NCBI RefSeq assembly: GCF_001646785.1
Contig: NZ_LRRH01000051.1
Span: 45,444 to 109,443 of the forward strand
DNA from: Rhodococcus phenolicus
GTDB lineage: Bacteria; Actinomycetota; Actinomycetes; Mycobacteriales; Mycobacteriaceae
Direction: 5' to 3'
DNA length: 64,000 nt
Positions 31,794 through 41,940 of this stretch are shown piece by piece. Numbering within the stretch: position 1 is the stretch's first letter; each line of letters starts with the position of its first letter. The position numbers and the translations under genes were made by a program. A model generated the notes under the pieces. The model was given only the letters and a program-made list of their open reading frames with translations, was not told the origin of the DNA and did not search any database.

Positions 31794-33043
31794 CTGCCCG
31801 AGTCTTCCATCGGAGGGGTCAGGTGCCGCCGCTTCGGCAGCAGGAGCGGCGTGGCGAGCAGCAGCACCCCGCAGATCGTGATCGCGGTGAGCGGGGTGGT
31901 CGCCGTGGCGACGACGCCCCCGAGTGCGATGACGCCGGCCTGGGAGAGTTTGCTGCTCACACTCCACGCGGTGAGGGCACGCGCAGTGTGATCGGCCGGT
32001 GTGCGCTGCAGTTTTTCGGTCGCGGCGATCGGGTTGAAGATCCCCATGGATGTGATCAGCAGGGCTTCGACGACGATCACGGTGACGAGGCCGCCGGTGC
32101 CCGGTCCGGCGAACGCGAGGCCGAGAGGAAAGATCGAGCGCAGCCATCCGGAGGCGAGCATCACGCGGTGGCGTCCGTAGCGTGCGACGAGCAGCGCCGA
32201 GAGGCGGGCGCCGGCGAGACCGCCGAGCGCGGGAATCCCGAACGCGAGGCCGTATTGCCATGCGGGCATGCCGAATTGCCCGAGGAGGAGAACTGCCAGC
32301 AGGGGGCTCGTGGCCATGATCAGGCCGTTGACGGCCATGGAATTGAGGAACAGCCGCCGGAGCACGGGGTCGGCCAGCAGAACTCTCCAGCCCTCGCGGA
32401 GCTCGAGGGTGCGCCGCCTCGTCGCCGGGGCACGACGGGCCGCGATGTCGTTGCCGCGGCGGGCCGCGATGTCGCTGCCGCGGATTCGGCGGACGGCCAC
32501 TGCCGACAGGAGAAAGCTCACAGCGTCGATCGCGACGGTGACGACGGGACCGCACATCGAGACGAGTACGCCCCCGAGAGGTGGGCCCGCCGCTGTCGCC
32601 ACCCAGTTCGTTGCTTCGAACCTGCCGTTCGCTGCCACCAGGCGGTCGCCGGGGACGAGATGTCTGACGTAGGCACCCGATGCGGCGGTGAACGCGATTG
32701 CTGCGGTGCCGGAGATCACCGCGACGATCAGCACTTGCGCGTAGGACAGCACTCCGAGCAGGTAGGCGATCGGAATGCTCGCCATCGCGAGGAACCGGAC
32801 GATGTCCGTCGCCACCATCACCGGTCGCTTGGCGCGACGATCCACCCACGGACCCAGCGGAGTCGCCGTGACGGCAGCGACCGCGAGTGCGGCGGACTCG
32901 AGGATCGCCACCGCGACGGTGGGCACGTCGAGCGCCTGAACGGCGATGAGGGGGAATGCCCCGAACGCGATCCACGTGCCGTAGGTGCTCACCGCGTACG
33001 CCGACCACAGCCGGCCGAAATCGGACCCCGGTCCCACCTGCAT
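31685..33043 (-). CDS. MFS transporter (enterobactin-exporter/macrolide-efflux type)
   Basis: A 452-aa, roughly 12-helix permease. Loop 2-3 motif PLGPWVDRRAKRPVM is the MFS signature; the N-terminus FGRLWSAYAVSTYGTWIAFGAFPL is typical of the MFS_3 group that exports siderophores or macrolides. The central cytoplasmic loop contains an 8-residue duplication (RGSDIAAR / RGNDIAAR). The last 36 codons overlap the iminopeptidase gene and read as low-quality sequence (TSPTGTPCTGRPSAARPEYR), so the true C-terminus may once have been near PKRRHLTPP. ATG at 33043. Divergent from a LysR gene that probably controls it. Confidence 0.88.
   Translation of the reverse strand: MQVGPGSDFGRLWSAYAVSTYGTWIAFGAFPLIAVQALDVPTVAVAILESAALAVAAVTATPLGPWVDRRAKRPVMVATDIVRFLAMASIPIAYLLGVLSYAQVLIVAVISGTAAIAFTAASGAYVRHLVPGDRLVAANGRFEATNWVATAAGPPLGGVLVSMCGPVVTVAIDAVSFLLSAVAVRRIRGSDIAARRGNDIAARRAPATRRRTLELREGWRVLLADPVLRRLFLNSMAVNGLIMATSPLLAVLLLGQFGMPAWQYGLAFGIPALGGLAGARLSALLVARYGRHRVMLASGWLRSIFPLGLAFAGPGTGGLVTVIVVEALLITSMGIFNPIAATEKLQRTPADHTARALTAWSVSSKLSQAGVIALGGVVATATTPLTAITICGVLLLATPLLLPKRRHLTPPMEDSGRWTCSPPSNLTTPDTSTSPTGTPCTGRPSAARPEYR
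32436..32483. repeat. 24-bp tandem duplication inside the MFS gene
   Basis: Two adjacent 24-bp copies (32436-32459, 32460-32483) differing at one base. In frame, it duplicates eight residues of the loop between the two halves of the transporter, so it does not break the protein. Confidence 0.9.
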
Positions 33044-33059
33044 GCGACTCCTCGTGACA

Positions 33060-33145
33060 ACCCAGCGTTGGGTATCCGAATGACACCAAGAGGATTCGAC
33101 GAGATCAAACAACTGGCGGGAAGCGAGCCACAACCGATGGTTGTG
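33060..33145. promoter_or_regulatory. Divergent MFS/LysR control region with two inverted repeats
   Basis: The 124-bp gap between divergent starts contains ACCCA-n4-TGGGT (33060-33073) near the MFS gene and CACAACC-n3-GGTTGTG (33129-33145) 22 bp before the LysR start. LysR proteins normally bind such interrupted dyads, one autoregulatory and one at the target promoter. Binding is inferred. Confidence 0.5.
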
Positions 33146-33167
33146 CAGCGTCCGATAGCCTCGTCCG

Positions 33168-34115
33168 ATGGACTCCGAAGCGCTGCGATCGTTCGTCCTG
33201 GCCTCGAATCTGGGCCGGTTGCAGCATGCCGCCGACGAACTGGGGGTTTCGCAGCAGGCCGTGTCCAAGCGGATCGCCGCCCTCGAGCGAGAACTCGGAG
33301 TACGCCTCTTCACACGCACGGCCCGGGGCGTCGAACCGACACTCGACGGTCAAGCGCTCCTGCCGCACGCGCGGAGCATCGTCGCCGGCGTCGACCGGGC
33401 CGTCGCCGCGGTGCGGCCGGGATCCCGGACCCTCCGGATCGACGTCCTTGGCCTGCGCAGCGCCCAGGCCGTCGTCCTGCACGACTACTGGCGGGCACAC
33501 CCGGAGATCGATCTCGACGTGGTGACCCTCAAAGTGAACGATCCGCGTGAGGTGGTCGCCGCGGTCGTATCGGGCGACATCGACGCCGCGTTCCGCACCC
33601 TCACCGATCGCGCTGCGCTGCCGCGCGATCTGCGGATGATCCACGCGTTCGACTCACCGCTGGAACTGCTCGTCGGCCCGCGGCACCCGCTCGCGTCCGC
33701 GCGGACACTGACACCCGGCCGGTTGCGTGGCCACCGGATCTGGGTTCCGGGCATCGCTCCTCGCAGTGAATGGGCGGAGTTCTACGCCGAACTCGCCGCC
33801 GAGTTCACCCTCCGGATCGATGCGGCGGGACCCAACTTCGGCAACGAAGTGCTGCTCGACGTCATCGCGGACTCGGCGGACGTGGCGACCCTCGTCGGCG
33901 CGCGCGATCGCTACCTCTGGCCGTCGAGCCATGACCTGCGCCGCATCCCGATCGCCGGACCGGCGTTGGCATACCCGCTCTCGCTGATCTTCCGAGGAAC
34001 GAACACCCACCCGGGGCTGCGCGCGATCATCGACCATCTCGGCACACTGCCGCGGCTTCCGGCAGCGACGTGGCGCCCGTCCTGGGCCCCGCCCGCGCAT
34101 CCGGTGCCGGGGTGA
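33168..34115 (+). CDS. LysR-family transcriptional regulator
   Basis: A 315-aa LTTR. The N-terminal helix-turn-helix spans residues 1-60 ([26 protein letters not shown], then [13 protein letters not shown]). The C-terminal substrate-binding domain starts near residue 85 ([27 protein letters not shown]). ATG at 33168. Divergent transcription and two dyads in the shared gap suggest it controls the MFS transporter and perhaps the overlapping iminopeptidase. The inducer is unknown. It ends 31 bp before a strong hairpin. Confidence 0.93.
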   Translation: MDSEALRSFVLASNLGRLQHAADELGVSQQAVSKRIAALERELGVRLFTRTARGVEPTLDGQALLPHARSIVAGVDRAVAAVRPGSRTLRIDVLGLRSAQAVVLHDYWRAHPEIDLDVVTLKVNDPREVVAAVVSGDIDAAFRTLTDRAALPRDLRMIHAFDSPLELLVGPRHPLASARTLTPGRLRGHRIWVPGIAPRSEWAEFYAELAAEFTLRIDAAGPNFGNEVLLDVIADSADVATLVGARDRYLWPSSHDLRRIPIAGPALAYPLSLIFRGTNTHPGLRAIIDHLGTLPRLPAATWRPSWAPPAHPVPG

Positions 34116-34146
34116 CCTGCGCGGCACGGGGAACGGGCGACAGACA

Positions 34147-34182
34147 GCAGGGCCTGCCCGGAACACTCCGGGCAGGCCCTGC
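34147..34182. terminator. Bidirectional terminator hairpin
   Basis: Perfect 16-bp stem (34147-34162 with 34167-34182) and 4-nt loop ACAC, located between the convergent LysR and DUF2631 genes, followed on the plus strand by GAAAA. One of the strongest hairpins in the window. Confidence 0.85.
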
Positions 34183-34198
34183 CGAAAATCGTGTGCGA

Positions 34199-34444
34199 CT
34201 ACCGCGGGCGACGGCGCTTGACGGCGTCGACCACGAGGATGAGCACGAGAAGCGCGGCGAAGCCGATGAGGTACCAGTCCTCGACGCGGCCGTGGTGATT
34301 GCCGATGATCATGAACAGCAGGAAGATCGCACCGATCACGCCCATGGTGCGGAACAGCTTGGGAGATTCGCCGCTCCAACCCCACTCCGCCGAGGGCACC
34401 TCGGCCGTGTCGACGTGAGTGGACTGCAACTCGGTACCGGCCAC
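34199..34444 (-). CDS. Small membrane protein, DUF2631
   Basis: An 81-aa protein with a polar N-terminus containing [10 protein letters not shown], two predicted membrane helices (about residues 34-48 and 57-73) separated by [11 protein letters not shown], and a basic tail KRRRPR. The WGWSGESP motif and size fit DUF2631, a mycolata-restricted family encoded close to dxr in mycobacteria. Function unknown. ATG with AGGAGG upstream; divergent from dxr. Confidence 0.8.
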   Translation of the reverse strand: MAGTELQSTHVDTAEVPSAEWGWSGESPKLFRTMGVIGAIFLLFMIIGNHHGRVEDWYLIGFAALLVLILVVDAVKRRRPR

Positions 34445-34588
34445 GGTTGTTCCTCCTGCTCGAAAGATCGCGCTGTTGGGCTAATCGTGACATACGACCG
34501 CGTGTCGTATGAAGCGGGGGCGGCACCCGCGCGTCGCGGCGCCCGGCCGATTCAGGAACGGCTCAGGTGCATCAGGAACAATGGTCGC

Positions 34589-35758
34589 GTGGTCGACACA
34601 GAATCCCGCTCCCGCACCCGCGTCCTGCTGCTCGGCAGCACCGGATCGATCGGCACCCAGGCGCTCGAGGTCGTCGCCGCCAATCCCGACAGGTTCGAGG
34701 TGGTCGGCCTGGCCGCCGGCGGCGGAAACCTCGACCTGCTCGCCGAACAGATCCGCGTGACCGGAGTCACCGAGGTCGCGGTCGCGAACCCCGGTGCCGC
34801 GGCCCGGCTGAAGTTGCCGCACGACGGGGTGACGGTGCGCAGCGGCCCGTCCGCCGTCACCGAACTCGTACGGGAGACCGAAGCGGACGTCGTCCTCAAT
34901 GCGCTGGTCGGTTCGCTCGGCCTCGAACCGACGCTCGCGGCCCTCGGGACCGGCGCGCGGCTCGCGCTCGCCAACAAGGAATCGCTGGTTGCCGGTGGCG
35001 CGCTCGTCACCGCCGCGGCCGCGCCCGGACAGATCGTGCCCGTCGACTCCGAACATTCGGCGCTGGCGCAGTGCCTGCGCGGCGGCGCCGCGGGCGAGGT
35101 TTCGCGGCTGGTGCTCACGGCGTCCGGCGGCCCGTTCCGGGGCTGGAACGCCGAACAGCTCGAGGACGTCACGCCGGAGCAGGCGGGTGCGCATCCGACC
35201 TGGTCGATGGGTCCGATGAACACCCTCAACTCGGCGACCCTCGTCAACAAGGGCCTCGAGCTGATCGAGGCGCACCTGCTGTTCGGGATCGGCTACGACC
35301 GCATCGACGTCACCGTGCATCCGCAGTCCATCGTCCATTCGATGGTCACGTTCGCCGACGGGTCGACCCTCGCTCAGGCGTCGCCGCCCTCGATGAAACT
35401 CCCGATCGCGCTGGCCCTGGCGTGGCCGGACCGGGTGCCCGACGCCGCGCCGGCCCTGGACTTCGCGACGGCGTCGACCTGGGAGTTCGCGCCCGTCGAC
35501 GACGTCGTGTTCCCGGCGATCGAACTGGCACGTGCCGCAGGACGCGGCGGGGGCAGTCTCACCGCCGTGTACAACGCGGCCAACGAGATCGCTGCCGAGG
35601 CGTTCCTCGCCGGGGCGCTGCCGTTCCCCGGCATCGTCCGCACCGTCGAGACGGTGCTGAACGACGCACACGAGTGGTCCGCGGAACCCGCTACCGTGGA
35701 AGATGTGCTCGCCGCCGACGGCTGGGCTCGGGACCGAGCCCGCGCGCTCGTGAACTAG
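34589..35758 (+). CDS. dxr: 1-deoxy-D-xylulose 5-phosphate reductoisomerase
   Basis: A 389-aa enzyme of the MEP pathway that converts DXP to MEP with NADPH and a divalent metal. [15 protein letters not shown] is the NADPH site, [12 protein letters not shown] and [14 protein letters not shown] (Asp, Glu metal ligands) are hallmark motifs, ASGGPFRGW is the flexible loop that closes over the active site, and [25 protein letters not shown] carries the second set of ligands. GTG at 34589 is the best in-frame start; a nearby ATG at 34581 is in another frame. Followed 15 bp later by the site-2 protease and then ispG, the order found in mycobacteria. Confidence 0.97.
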   Translation: MVDTESRSRTRVLLLGSTGSIGTQALEVVAANPDRFEVVGLAAGGGNLDLLAEQIRVTGVTEVAVANPGAAARLKLPHDGVTVRSGPSAVTELVRETEADVVLNALVGSLGLEPTLAALGTGARLALANKESLVAGGALVTAAAAPGQIVPVDSEHSALAQCLRGGAAGEVSRLVLTASGGPFRGWNAEQLEDVTPEQAGAHPTWSMGPMNTLNSATLVNKGLELIEAHLLFGIGYDRIDVTVHPQSIVHSMVTFADGSTLAQASPPSMKLPIALALAWPDRVPDAAPALDFATASTWEFAPVDDVVFPAIELARAAGRGGGSLTAVYNAANEIAAEAFLAGALPFPGIVRTVETVLNDAHEWSAEPATVEDVLAADGWARDRARALVN

Positions 35759-35773
35759 GAGGAGCGGCTACAG

Positions 35774-36994
35774 ATGATGTTCGTGCTGGGCGTGGTGATC
35801 TTCGCCCTCGGCATCACCGCCTCCGTCGCGCTGCACGAGGCCGGTCACATGTGGACCGCGCAGAAGCTCGGCATGAAGGTGCGGCGGTACTACATCGGTT
35901 TCGGTCCGAGGGTCTTCTCGTTCCGCCGCGGCGAGACCGAGTACGGCCTCAAGGCGCTGCCCGCGGGCGGTTTCTGCGACATCGCCGGCATGACGGCACT
36001 CGACGAACTCGAACCCGACGAGTACGACCGCGCGATGTACCGGCAGAAGACCTGGAAGCGGCTGGTCGTGATGTCCGGCGGCATCGCCATGAACTTCCTG
36101 ATCGGCATCGTGCTCATCTATGCGCTGGCCGTCACGTCCGGCCTGCCCAACACCGAGACCCGCGCGGTGGTCGGGACCGTCGGGTGCGCCCCCCCGACCC
36201 AGGCCGGTGAGGAAGGCGGTTACGAGCCCGCCGCCTGCGAGGGCGTCGGACCGGCCCAGGCCGCCGGAATCGAACCCGGCGACATCGTCGTCGCGGTCGG
36301 CGACACCCGCGTCGAGACGTTCGGCGAGCTCGTCCAGGCCACCCAGCCGCTGTCCGGAACGGTCGACTTCACCGTCGAGCGCGGCGACGAAACCCTCACC
36401 TTCCCCGTCACGGTGCAACAGGTGCAGCGCTGGGTGTACGAGAGCAACGAACCCGACGCCGAGCCGGTGTCGCGGGAGGTCGGTGCCATCGGTGTCGGTG
36501 GCGAGCCGCGTGAGCTCGAATACACACCGCTGTCGGCGGTCCCGGCGACCTTCGAATTCACCGGGTACCTCGCGGCCCGCACCGCCGAGGCGCTGATGCA
36601 GTTGCCGTCGAAGGTGTCGGATCTGTGGACCGCGGTGACCGGCGGGGAACGTGCCGTCGACACCCCTGTCAGCGTCGTCGGTGCCAGCGTCATCGGCGGG
36701 CAGTTCGCCGAACGCGGCATCTGGCAGTCCTTCGTGTTGCTGCTCGCCCAGCTGAACTTCTTCCTCGGCGCGTTCAACCTGCTGCCGCTGCTGCCGCTCG
36801 ACGGCGGGCACATGGCCGTCACCATCTACGAGCGCATCCGCAACTGGTTCCGCAACCTGCGCGGCCTCGCCGACGGACCGGCCGTGGACTACATGAAACT
36901 GCTGCCCATCACCTATGTGGCGGTGGTCGTCGGCGGTGCCTACATGCTGCTGACGCTCACCGCGGACATCGTCAACCCCATCAAGCTGTTCTGA
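35774..36994 (+). CDS. rip1: Site-2 (M50) intramembrane metalloprotease with PDZ domain
   Basis: A 406-aa membrane protease. The zinc motif HEAGH is at residues 21-25 in the first helix, and LDGGH (D343) in the third core helix completes the active site. A PDZ-like domain lies around residues 150-230 (AAGIEPGDIVVAVGDTRVETFGEL). The last helix is YVAVVVGGAYMLLTL. By family knowledge (Rip1/RseP) it clips anti-sigma factors and other membrane proteins in regulated proteolysis. ATG preceded by AGGAGCGG. In the dxr-rip1-ispG cluster, as in M. tuberculosis; the link to isoprenoid synthesis is positional only. Confidence 0.95.
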   Translation: MMFVLGVVIFALGITASVALHEAGHMWTAQKLGMKVRRYYIGFGPRVFSFRRGETEYGLKALPAGGFCDIAGMTALDELEPDEYDRAMYRQKTWKRLVVMSGGIAMNFLIGIVLIYALAVTSGLPNTETRAVVGTVGCAPPTQAGEEGGYEPAACEGVGPAQAAGIEPGDIVVAVGDTRVETFGELVQATQPLSGTVDFTVERGDETLTFPVTVQQVQRWVYESNEPDAEPVSREVGAIGVGGEPRELEYTPLSAVPATFEFTGYLAARTAEALMQLPSKVSDLWTAVTGGERAVDTPVSVVGASVIGGQFAERGIWQSFVLLLAQLNFFLGAFNLLPLLPLDGGHMAVTIYERIRNWFRNLRGLADGPAVDYMKLLPITYVAVVVGGAYMLLTLTADIVNPIKLF

Positions 36995-37039
36995 CCTGCG
37001 CCGCTAGAATCGGCAGGTAGCTACGAAAGAAGGCGAAAC

Positions 37040-38194
37040 GTGACCAGCCCCATCGGATTGGGCATGCCCGAAGTTCCCGCGGTCCTCGCACCGCGACGGA
37101 AGACCCGCCAGCTCATGGTCGGCGATGTCGGTGTCGGCAGCGACCATCCGGTGTCGGTGCAGTCGATGTGCACCACCAAGACGCACGACATCAACGCGAC
37201 CCTCCAGCAGATCGCCGAACTCACCGCGTCCGGTTGCGACATCGTCCGTGTCGCGTGCCCGCGGCAGGAGGATGCCGACGCGCTCGCGACCATCGCGAGG
37301 AAGAGCAAGATCCCCGTCATCGCGGACATCCACTTCCAGCCGCGCTACATCTTCGCAGCGATCGACGCCGGGTGTGCCGCGGTGCGCGTCAACCCCGGCA
37401 ACATCAAGGAGTTCGACGGCCGCGTCAAAGAGGTCGCGAAGGCCGCCGGCGACGCCGGCATCCCGATCCGTATCGGCGTCAACGCCGGATCCCTCGACCC
37501 GCGGCTGCTGCAGAAGTACGGCAAGGCCACCCCGGAGGCGCTCGTCGAATCGGCGCTGTGGGAGGCGAGCCTGTTCGAGGAACACGGCTTCGGTGACATC
37601 AAGATCTCCGTCAAGCACAACGACCCCGTGGTGATGGTCGAGGCGTACCGGCAGCTCGCCGCACAGTGCGACTACCCGCTGCATCTCGGTGTCACCGAGG
37701 CCGGGCCCGCCTTCCAGGGCACGATCAAGTCCGCGGTCGCGTTCGGCGCGCTGCTCTCGGAGGGCATCGGCGACACCATCCGGGTGTCGCTGTCCGCACC
37801 GCCCGCCGAGGAGATCAAGGTCGGCACGCAGATCCTGCAGTCGCTGAACCTGCGTCCCCGCAAGCTCGAGATCGTCTCCTGCCCGTCGTGTGGTCGCGCG
37901 CAGGTGGACGTCTACACCCTGGCCAACGAGGTCTCCGCAGGTCTCGAGGGCATGGAGGTGCCGCTGCGCGTCGCCGTGATGGGCTGCGTCGTCAACGGTC
38001 CCGGCGAGGCCCGCGAAGCGGATCTCGGTGTCGCCTCCGGCAACGGCAAGGGCCAGATCTTCGTGAAGGGACAGGTCATCAAGACCGTCCCCGAGGCGCA
38101 GATCGTCGAAACCCTCATCGAGGAGGCGATGCGCATCGCCGAGGAGATGGAGGGTGACGCCGGCTCCGGCGCCCCCACCGTGTCCGTGGGCTGA
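37040..38194 (+). CDS. ispG: 4-hydroxy-3-methylbut-2-en-1-yl diphosphate synthase (flavodoxin/ferredoxin)
   Basis: A 384-aa [4Fe-4S] enzyme, penultimate step of the MEP pathway (MEcPP to HMBPP). N-terminal TIM-barrel domain ([44 protein letters not shown]) and C-terminal reductase domain with cluster cysteines in SCPSCGR and [10 protein letters not shown]. The C-terminus has a short Gly/Ser/Pro tail. GTG start 45 bp after rip1 with AGAAGG upstream. Cytoplasmic; needs reduced ferredoxin or flavodoxin. Confidence 0.97.
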   Translation: MTSPIGLGMPEVPAVLAPRRKTRQLMVGDVGVGSDHPVSVQSMCTTKTHDINATLQQIAELTASGCDIVRVACPRQEDADALATIARKSKIPVIADIHFQPRYIFAAIDAGCAAVRVNPGNIKEFDGRVKEVAKAAGDAGIPIRIGVNAGSLDPRLLQKYGKATPEALVESALWEASLFEEHGFGDIKISVKHNDPVVMVEAYRQLAAQCDYPLHLGVTEAGPAFQGTIKSAVAFGALLSEGIGDTIRVSLSAPPAEEIKVGTQILQSLNLRPRKLEIVSCPSCGRAQVDVYTLANEVSAGLEGMEVPLRVAVMGCVVNGPGEAREADLGVASGNGKGQIFVKGQVIKTVPEAQIVETLIEEAMRIAEEMEGDAGSGAPTVSVG

Positions 38195-38285
38195 GCCTCC
38201 GACCCCCTGAATCGGGAGTAGGTTTCCGTAGAGCCGAAGCTCGTGGCAATCTGATCGGTATCGGCAGTCGACAGGTGGTGGGCAC

Positions 38286-39122
38286 GTGCTCAAGCTTCTG
38301 GGGGTCCGGTCGCTCGGTGGACGGGACACCGCGGCGGTGCTACGGGTACTCGCCCGCGACCCCGTGGCCTCGTGCATGGTCACCGGACGCGTCGAGGAGT
38401 ACGGCATCGCCGGCCGTTCCGTGGGCGGCGACATGTGGAGCCGCGGCGGCGCGGAGACATCGCTGTGCTTCTCCGGAGCCAACCTGATCCCTCTGCTCGG
38501 TGCTCCCGACGACCTGCAGGCGTTCGCCGAACGCGCCGCACGCGGACCGCGGCTGTGCTCGTCGGTCGTCGGACGCGCCGAACTCGCCATGCCCATGTGG
38601 GAGCTGCTCGAATCCGCGTGGGGACCGGCCAGGGAGGTGCGCGCCGAACAGCCCCTGCTCGTCCTCGACCGGGAACCGCTCGTGACACCGGACCCGCTGG
38701 TACGCCGTGTTCGTCCCGAGGAGCTCGACGCCTACCTGCCCGCCGCCGTGGCGATGTTCATCGAGGAAGTGGGCATCGACCCACGTGCCGGGGACGGGGG
38801 AGTGAGCTACCGGCGCCGCGTCGCGAGCCTCATCGCGACCGGACGTGCCTGGGCCCGGTTCGAGAACGGTGAGGTGGTCTTCAAGGCCGAGGTCGGCTCG
38901 CAGTCGTCGACGGTCGGGCAGATCCAGGGAGTCTGGGTGAGCCCGGACATGCGCGACGCCGGACTCGGATCGGCGGGCACCGCGGCGGTCGCGGTCGCGG
39001 TCGCGGCGACCGGCCGGTTGCCGAGCCTGTACGTCAACAGCTTCAACGTGCGGGCCCGCGCCGCCTACGCGCGCGTCGGGTTCCGGCAGGTCGCCACGTT
39101 CTCCACCGTTCTGCTCGACTGA
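38286..39122 (+). CDS. GNAT acetyltransferase with DUF4081 N-terminal domain
   Basis: A 278-aa protein. Residues 1-130 are the N-terminal domain that accompanies this actinobacterial family (VLARDPVASCMVTGRVEEYG). The C-terminal GNAT fold contains the acetyl-CoA loop VWVSPDMRDAGLGSAGTAA (about 218-236) and YVNSFNVRARAAYARVGF. Orthologue of the gene following gcpE/ispG in M. tuberculosis (Rv2867c) by position. Substrate unknown. GTG start 91 bp after ispG; part of the same rightward run. Confidence 0.9.
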   Translation: MLKLLGVRSLGGRDTAAVLRVLARDPVASCMVTGRVEEYGIAGRSVGGDMWSRGGAETSLCFSGANLIPLLGAPDDLQAFAERAARGPRLCSSVVGRAELAMPMWELLESAWGPAREVRAEQPLLVLDREPLVTPDPLVRRVRPEELDAYLPAAVAMFIEEVGIDPRAGDGGVSYRRRVASLIATGRAWARFENGEVVFKAEVGSQSSTVGQIQGVWVSPDMRDAGLGSAGTAAVAVAVAATGRLPSLYVNSFNVRARAAYARVGFRQVATFSTVLLD

Positions 39123-39213
39123 GCGGGGACAACGGTCGCCGGACGGCGAGACGCCTGCCACGTTCGCTGCGCCTCCCCGAACTCCGGCCGTCGGCCTCCT
39201 ACGATGGCGGGCG

Positions 39214-41076
39214 ATGACAGCAAGATCAGTTCCCCGGCCGGCCCCGCCCGCCCGCCGTCGTGTCCTCTACCGGATGACGGCGGTGTGGCTCGTGGTGGTC
39301 GCGGTGGTCGGCGGCCTCGTCGCGTGCACGCCGAAACCCGCCGGACCCGAATCGGCGGCCCAGGCGTTCTTCGCGGCGTTCGCCGAACAGGACTTCGGGG
39401 TCGCCGCCGCCCACACCGATCGCCCCGGGGACGCCGAATCGGCCCTCGCCGAGACGTGGGACGGACTGCAGGCCGAATCGCTGACCGCCGGCACGACCGG
39501 CGTGCAGATCCACGGCGACGCCGCGACCGTCACCTACTCCTACGAGTGGCACCTGCCGAAGGACCGGATCTGGCAGTACACCGGGACGATGCAGATGGGA
39601 CGCAGCGGCGACGACTGGATCGTGCGGTGGACCCGCTCGAACCTGCACCCGCAGCTCGGCGACCGCCAGACGATGCACCTGCGAACAAAGGCAGCGCCGC
39701 GGGCGCGCGTCAACGAGCACTCCGGTGGGGACGTGCTCGTGCCCGGGACCGTGTACTCCGTCACGTTCGATGCGTCCGCGAGCAGCGACGTCCTCGGTGC
39801 AGCGCGCGCCCTGTCCGCCGCGCTGACCGGCTTCGACAAGTCCCTCACCGCCCAGTCCATCGCCGAATCCGCGACCGCGGCGAGCGGGCCCATGGCCGTG
39901 GTCCGGCTCGTCGAGGACGACTACGCGACCGTTTCCGAGGCGCTGGGCGCGATTCCGGGGGTGAGCGTCGTCGAGCAGGCGGATCTGGTCGCCACCGACC
40001 GGAACCTGGCGCCCGACCTGCTCGGACAGATCAAGAAGACGGTGATCGACGAGATCGACGGTGTCGCCGGCTGGAGCGTCGTCGTGCTCAACCAGTACGG
40101 CGTCGACATCGGTGTTCTCACCGAGACGGCCCCGCAGCCGGCTCCGTCGTTCTCCATCAGCCTGGACCGGCCGATCCAGCTGGCGGCGCAGGCCGCCGTC
40201 GATGCCCGGACCGAACAGGCGATGACGGTCGTGATCGAGGCCTCCACCGGTGCGGTCCTCGCGGTCGCCCAGAACAAGGCCGCCGACCGGGACGGGCCGG
40301 TCGCGATCGCGGGCCACTACCCGCCCGGATCCACGTTCAAGATCATCACCTCGGGTGCGGCGATCTCCACCGGTCTCGCCACCCCCGACACGATGGTGCC
40401 GTGCCCGGGTCGCATCACCATCGGCGAACGCAGCGTCCCCAACTACAACGAGTTCGAACTCGGCACCGTCTCGATGGCGACGGCGTTCGCCCGCTCGTGC
40501 AACACCTCGTTCGCGAAACTGGCGTCCGAGATGCCCGCCGACGCGCTCACGAATGCCGCCGCCGCATTCGGTATCGGACCCGAGTACGGGGTCGTCGGTC
40601 TGCCGGTGTTCTCGGGATCGGTCCCGCCGGCGGAGAACACCGTGCAGCGCGCCGAGGACGGTTTCGGGCAGGGCAAGGTCGTCGTCAGCCCGTTCGCGAT
40701 GGCACTGGCGGCCGCGACCGTCGCCGCCGGGCGCACCCCGGTCCCGTATCTGATCCAGGGTCGCGAGACGACGGTGGACGGCGACCGTCCCGAGGTCACT
40801 GCCGGGAACCGCCCGACCATCACCCCGGAGATGGTCGACGGGCTGCGCGACATGATGCGGCTCGTGATCACCAGCGGCACCGCCGACCGCATCCGCGACC
40901 AGGGCGAGGTGTACGGCAAAACCGGTGAGGCGGAGGTCGAGGGCGGATCGCACGCGTGGTTCGTCGGCTATCGCGGGGACCTCGCGTTCGCCACGCTCGT
41001 CGTCCGCGGCGGCAGCTCCGACAACGCCGTCGCGGTCACCCGGGACATGTTCGCGGCACTGCCGGAAGGCTACTGA
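39214..41076 (+). CDS. Penicillin-binding lipoprotein (class B-type transpeptidase)
   Basis: A 620-aa cell-wall enzyme. An N-terminal hydrophobic segment ends in a lipobox-like LVAC (VVGGLVACTPKPAGP), so it is probably a lipoprotein facing outward. Then an NTF2-like MecA_N domain (about 35-150), a dimerisation domain, and the transpeptidase domain with S373-x2-K376 (PGSTFK), S428-C-N430 and K569-T-G571. Corresponds to Rv2864c of M. tuberculosis in order and architecture; such proteins cross-link peptidoglycan. ATG at 39214. Convergent with the LuxR-type gene, 3 bp apart. Confidence 0.94.
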   Translation: MTARSVPRPAPPARRRVLYRMTAVWLVVVAVVGGLVACTPKPAGPESAAQAFFAAFAEQDFGVAAAHTDRPGDAESALAETWDGLQAESLTAGTTGVQIHGDAATVTYSYEWHLPKDRIWQYTGTMQMGRSGDDWIVRWTRSNLHPQLGDRQTMHLRTKAAPRARVNEHSGGDVLVPGTVYSVTFDASASSDVLGAARALSAALTGFDKSLTAQSIAESATAASGPMAVVRLVEDDYATVSEALGAIPGVSVVEQADLVATDRNLAPDLLGQIKKTVIDEIDGVAGWSVVVLNQYGVDIGVLTETAPQPAPSFSISLDRPIQLAAQAAVDARTEQAMTVVIEASTGAVLAVAQNKAADRDGPVAIAGHYPPGSTFKIITSGAAISTGLATPDTMVPCPGRITIGERSVPNYNEFELGTVSMATAFARSCNTSFAKLASEMPADALTNAAAAFGIGPEYGVVGLPVFSGSVPPAENTVQRAEDGFGQGKVVVSPFAMALAAATVAAGRTPVPYLIQGRETTVDGDRPEVTAGNRPTITPEMVDGLRDMMRLVITSGTADRIRDQGEVYGKTGEAEVEGGSHAWFVGYRGDLAFATLVVRGGSSDNAVAVTRDMFAALPEGY

Positions 41077-41079
41077 GCC

Positions 41080-41940
41080 TCACGGCAACAGGGACAGCCG
41101 GCGCGCCACGACGACGGCCTCGTGCCGGTTGTGCACGTCCAGCTTGCCCATCGCACTGCGCAGGTAACTCTTCACGGTCTCCGGTGTCACCGACAGACGC
41201 TGCGCGATCTCGATGTTGGTGCACCCGAGCGCCACATGCGAGAGCACATCGGTTTCGCGCGGCGACAGCACGATCGCGGTCGCCGGGGCCGGGGTGCCAC
41301 CGAACGCGCCGACGAGCCGATCCGACAGAGACCGCAACTGTTGCCGCAGGCCGGCATCGGTCACCGTCTGGGCGAGGCTGCGCAGTTCGGCATGAACCTC
41401 CCGGACCTCCGCCGTCGCCATCGGATCACGCTCGGCAGGACTCTGCCGCGCGAGCATCGCCACTCGCCGGTCGACCTCGTCCCGCACCGTGATCTCGTCG
41501 GCGAGACGTCGCGCGGCCTGCACGAACGCCCCCACGGCGCGATCACCGAGCGGAGCACACTCGCGGATCGCCCCGTACAGCACCGCGCGCGCGGCGCCGC
41601 CCACGAGCACCGGAACAGCGAGGATCGAACGCAACCCCTCGCCGAGCACCGGCCGGTCGAAATGGTGCGTGATCGACGACGACCGCCCGTAGTCCGCGAC
41701 CGTGAGCGGTTTGGCACGGTCGACGACGAGCCCGCCGAGCCCGGCCTTGGGGGGAACGATCACCCCGTCGAGGCCGTTGGTGCGGGTCCCGAGGAACTCG
41801 CTCAGCTGCAGGTGGCCGCTGCGGACCTCACCGGCGAACACGACGGAGACCTGCGCGTCCGCTGCGGTGCGTCGCAGCTCGCCGCGCAGGGCGTCACCAT
41901 CGCGCGGCCGGAGCAGAGACGAGGGACCGGAAACCGGCAC
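41080..41940 (-). CDS. GAF-like sensor with LuxR helix-turn-helix
   Basis: A 286-aa regulator without a receiver domain. Residues about 15-150 look like a GAF domain (FAGEVRSGHLQLSEF, GLGGLVVDRAKPLTVADYG, ILAVPVLVGGAARAVLYG). A helical linker (150-210) leads to the LuxR domain (VLSPRETDVLSHVALGCTNIEIAQRL, then VTPETVKSYLRSAMGKL). GTG at 41940. Divergent from an acyl-CoA synthetase (136-bp gap containing CTTTCC-n10-GGAAAG), which it may regulate; many such GAF-LuxR proteins in rhodococci sit beside catabolic genes. Not in the mycobacterial order here, so it and the synthetase look inserted between the PBP and map. Confidence 0.87.
   Translation of the reverse strand: MPVSGPSSLLRPRDGDALRGELRRTAADAQVSVVFAGEVRSGHLQLSEFLGTRTNGLDGVIVPPKAGLGGLVVDRAKPLTVADYGRSSSITHHFDRPVLGEGLRSILAVPVLVGGAARAVLYGAIRECAPLGDRAVGAFVQAARRLADEITVRDEVDRRVAMLARQSPAERDPMATAEVREVHAELRSLAQTVTDAGLRQQLRSLSDRLVGAFGGTPAPATAIVLSPRETDVLSHVALGCTNIEIAQRLSVTPETVKSYLRSAMGKLDVHNRHEAVVVARRLSLLP

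Noticed and set aside
31571..33550. A 659-codon plus-strand frame across the MFS region
   Set aside because: Antisense to the transporter, low complexity, no start context.
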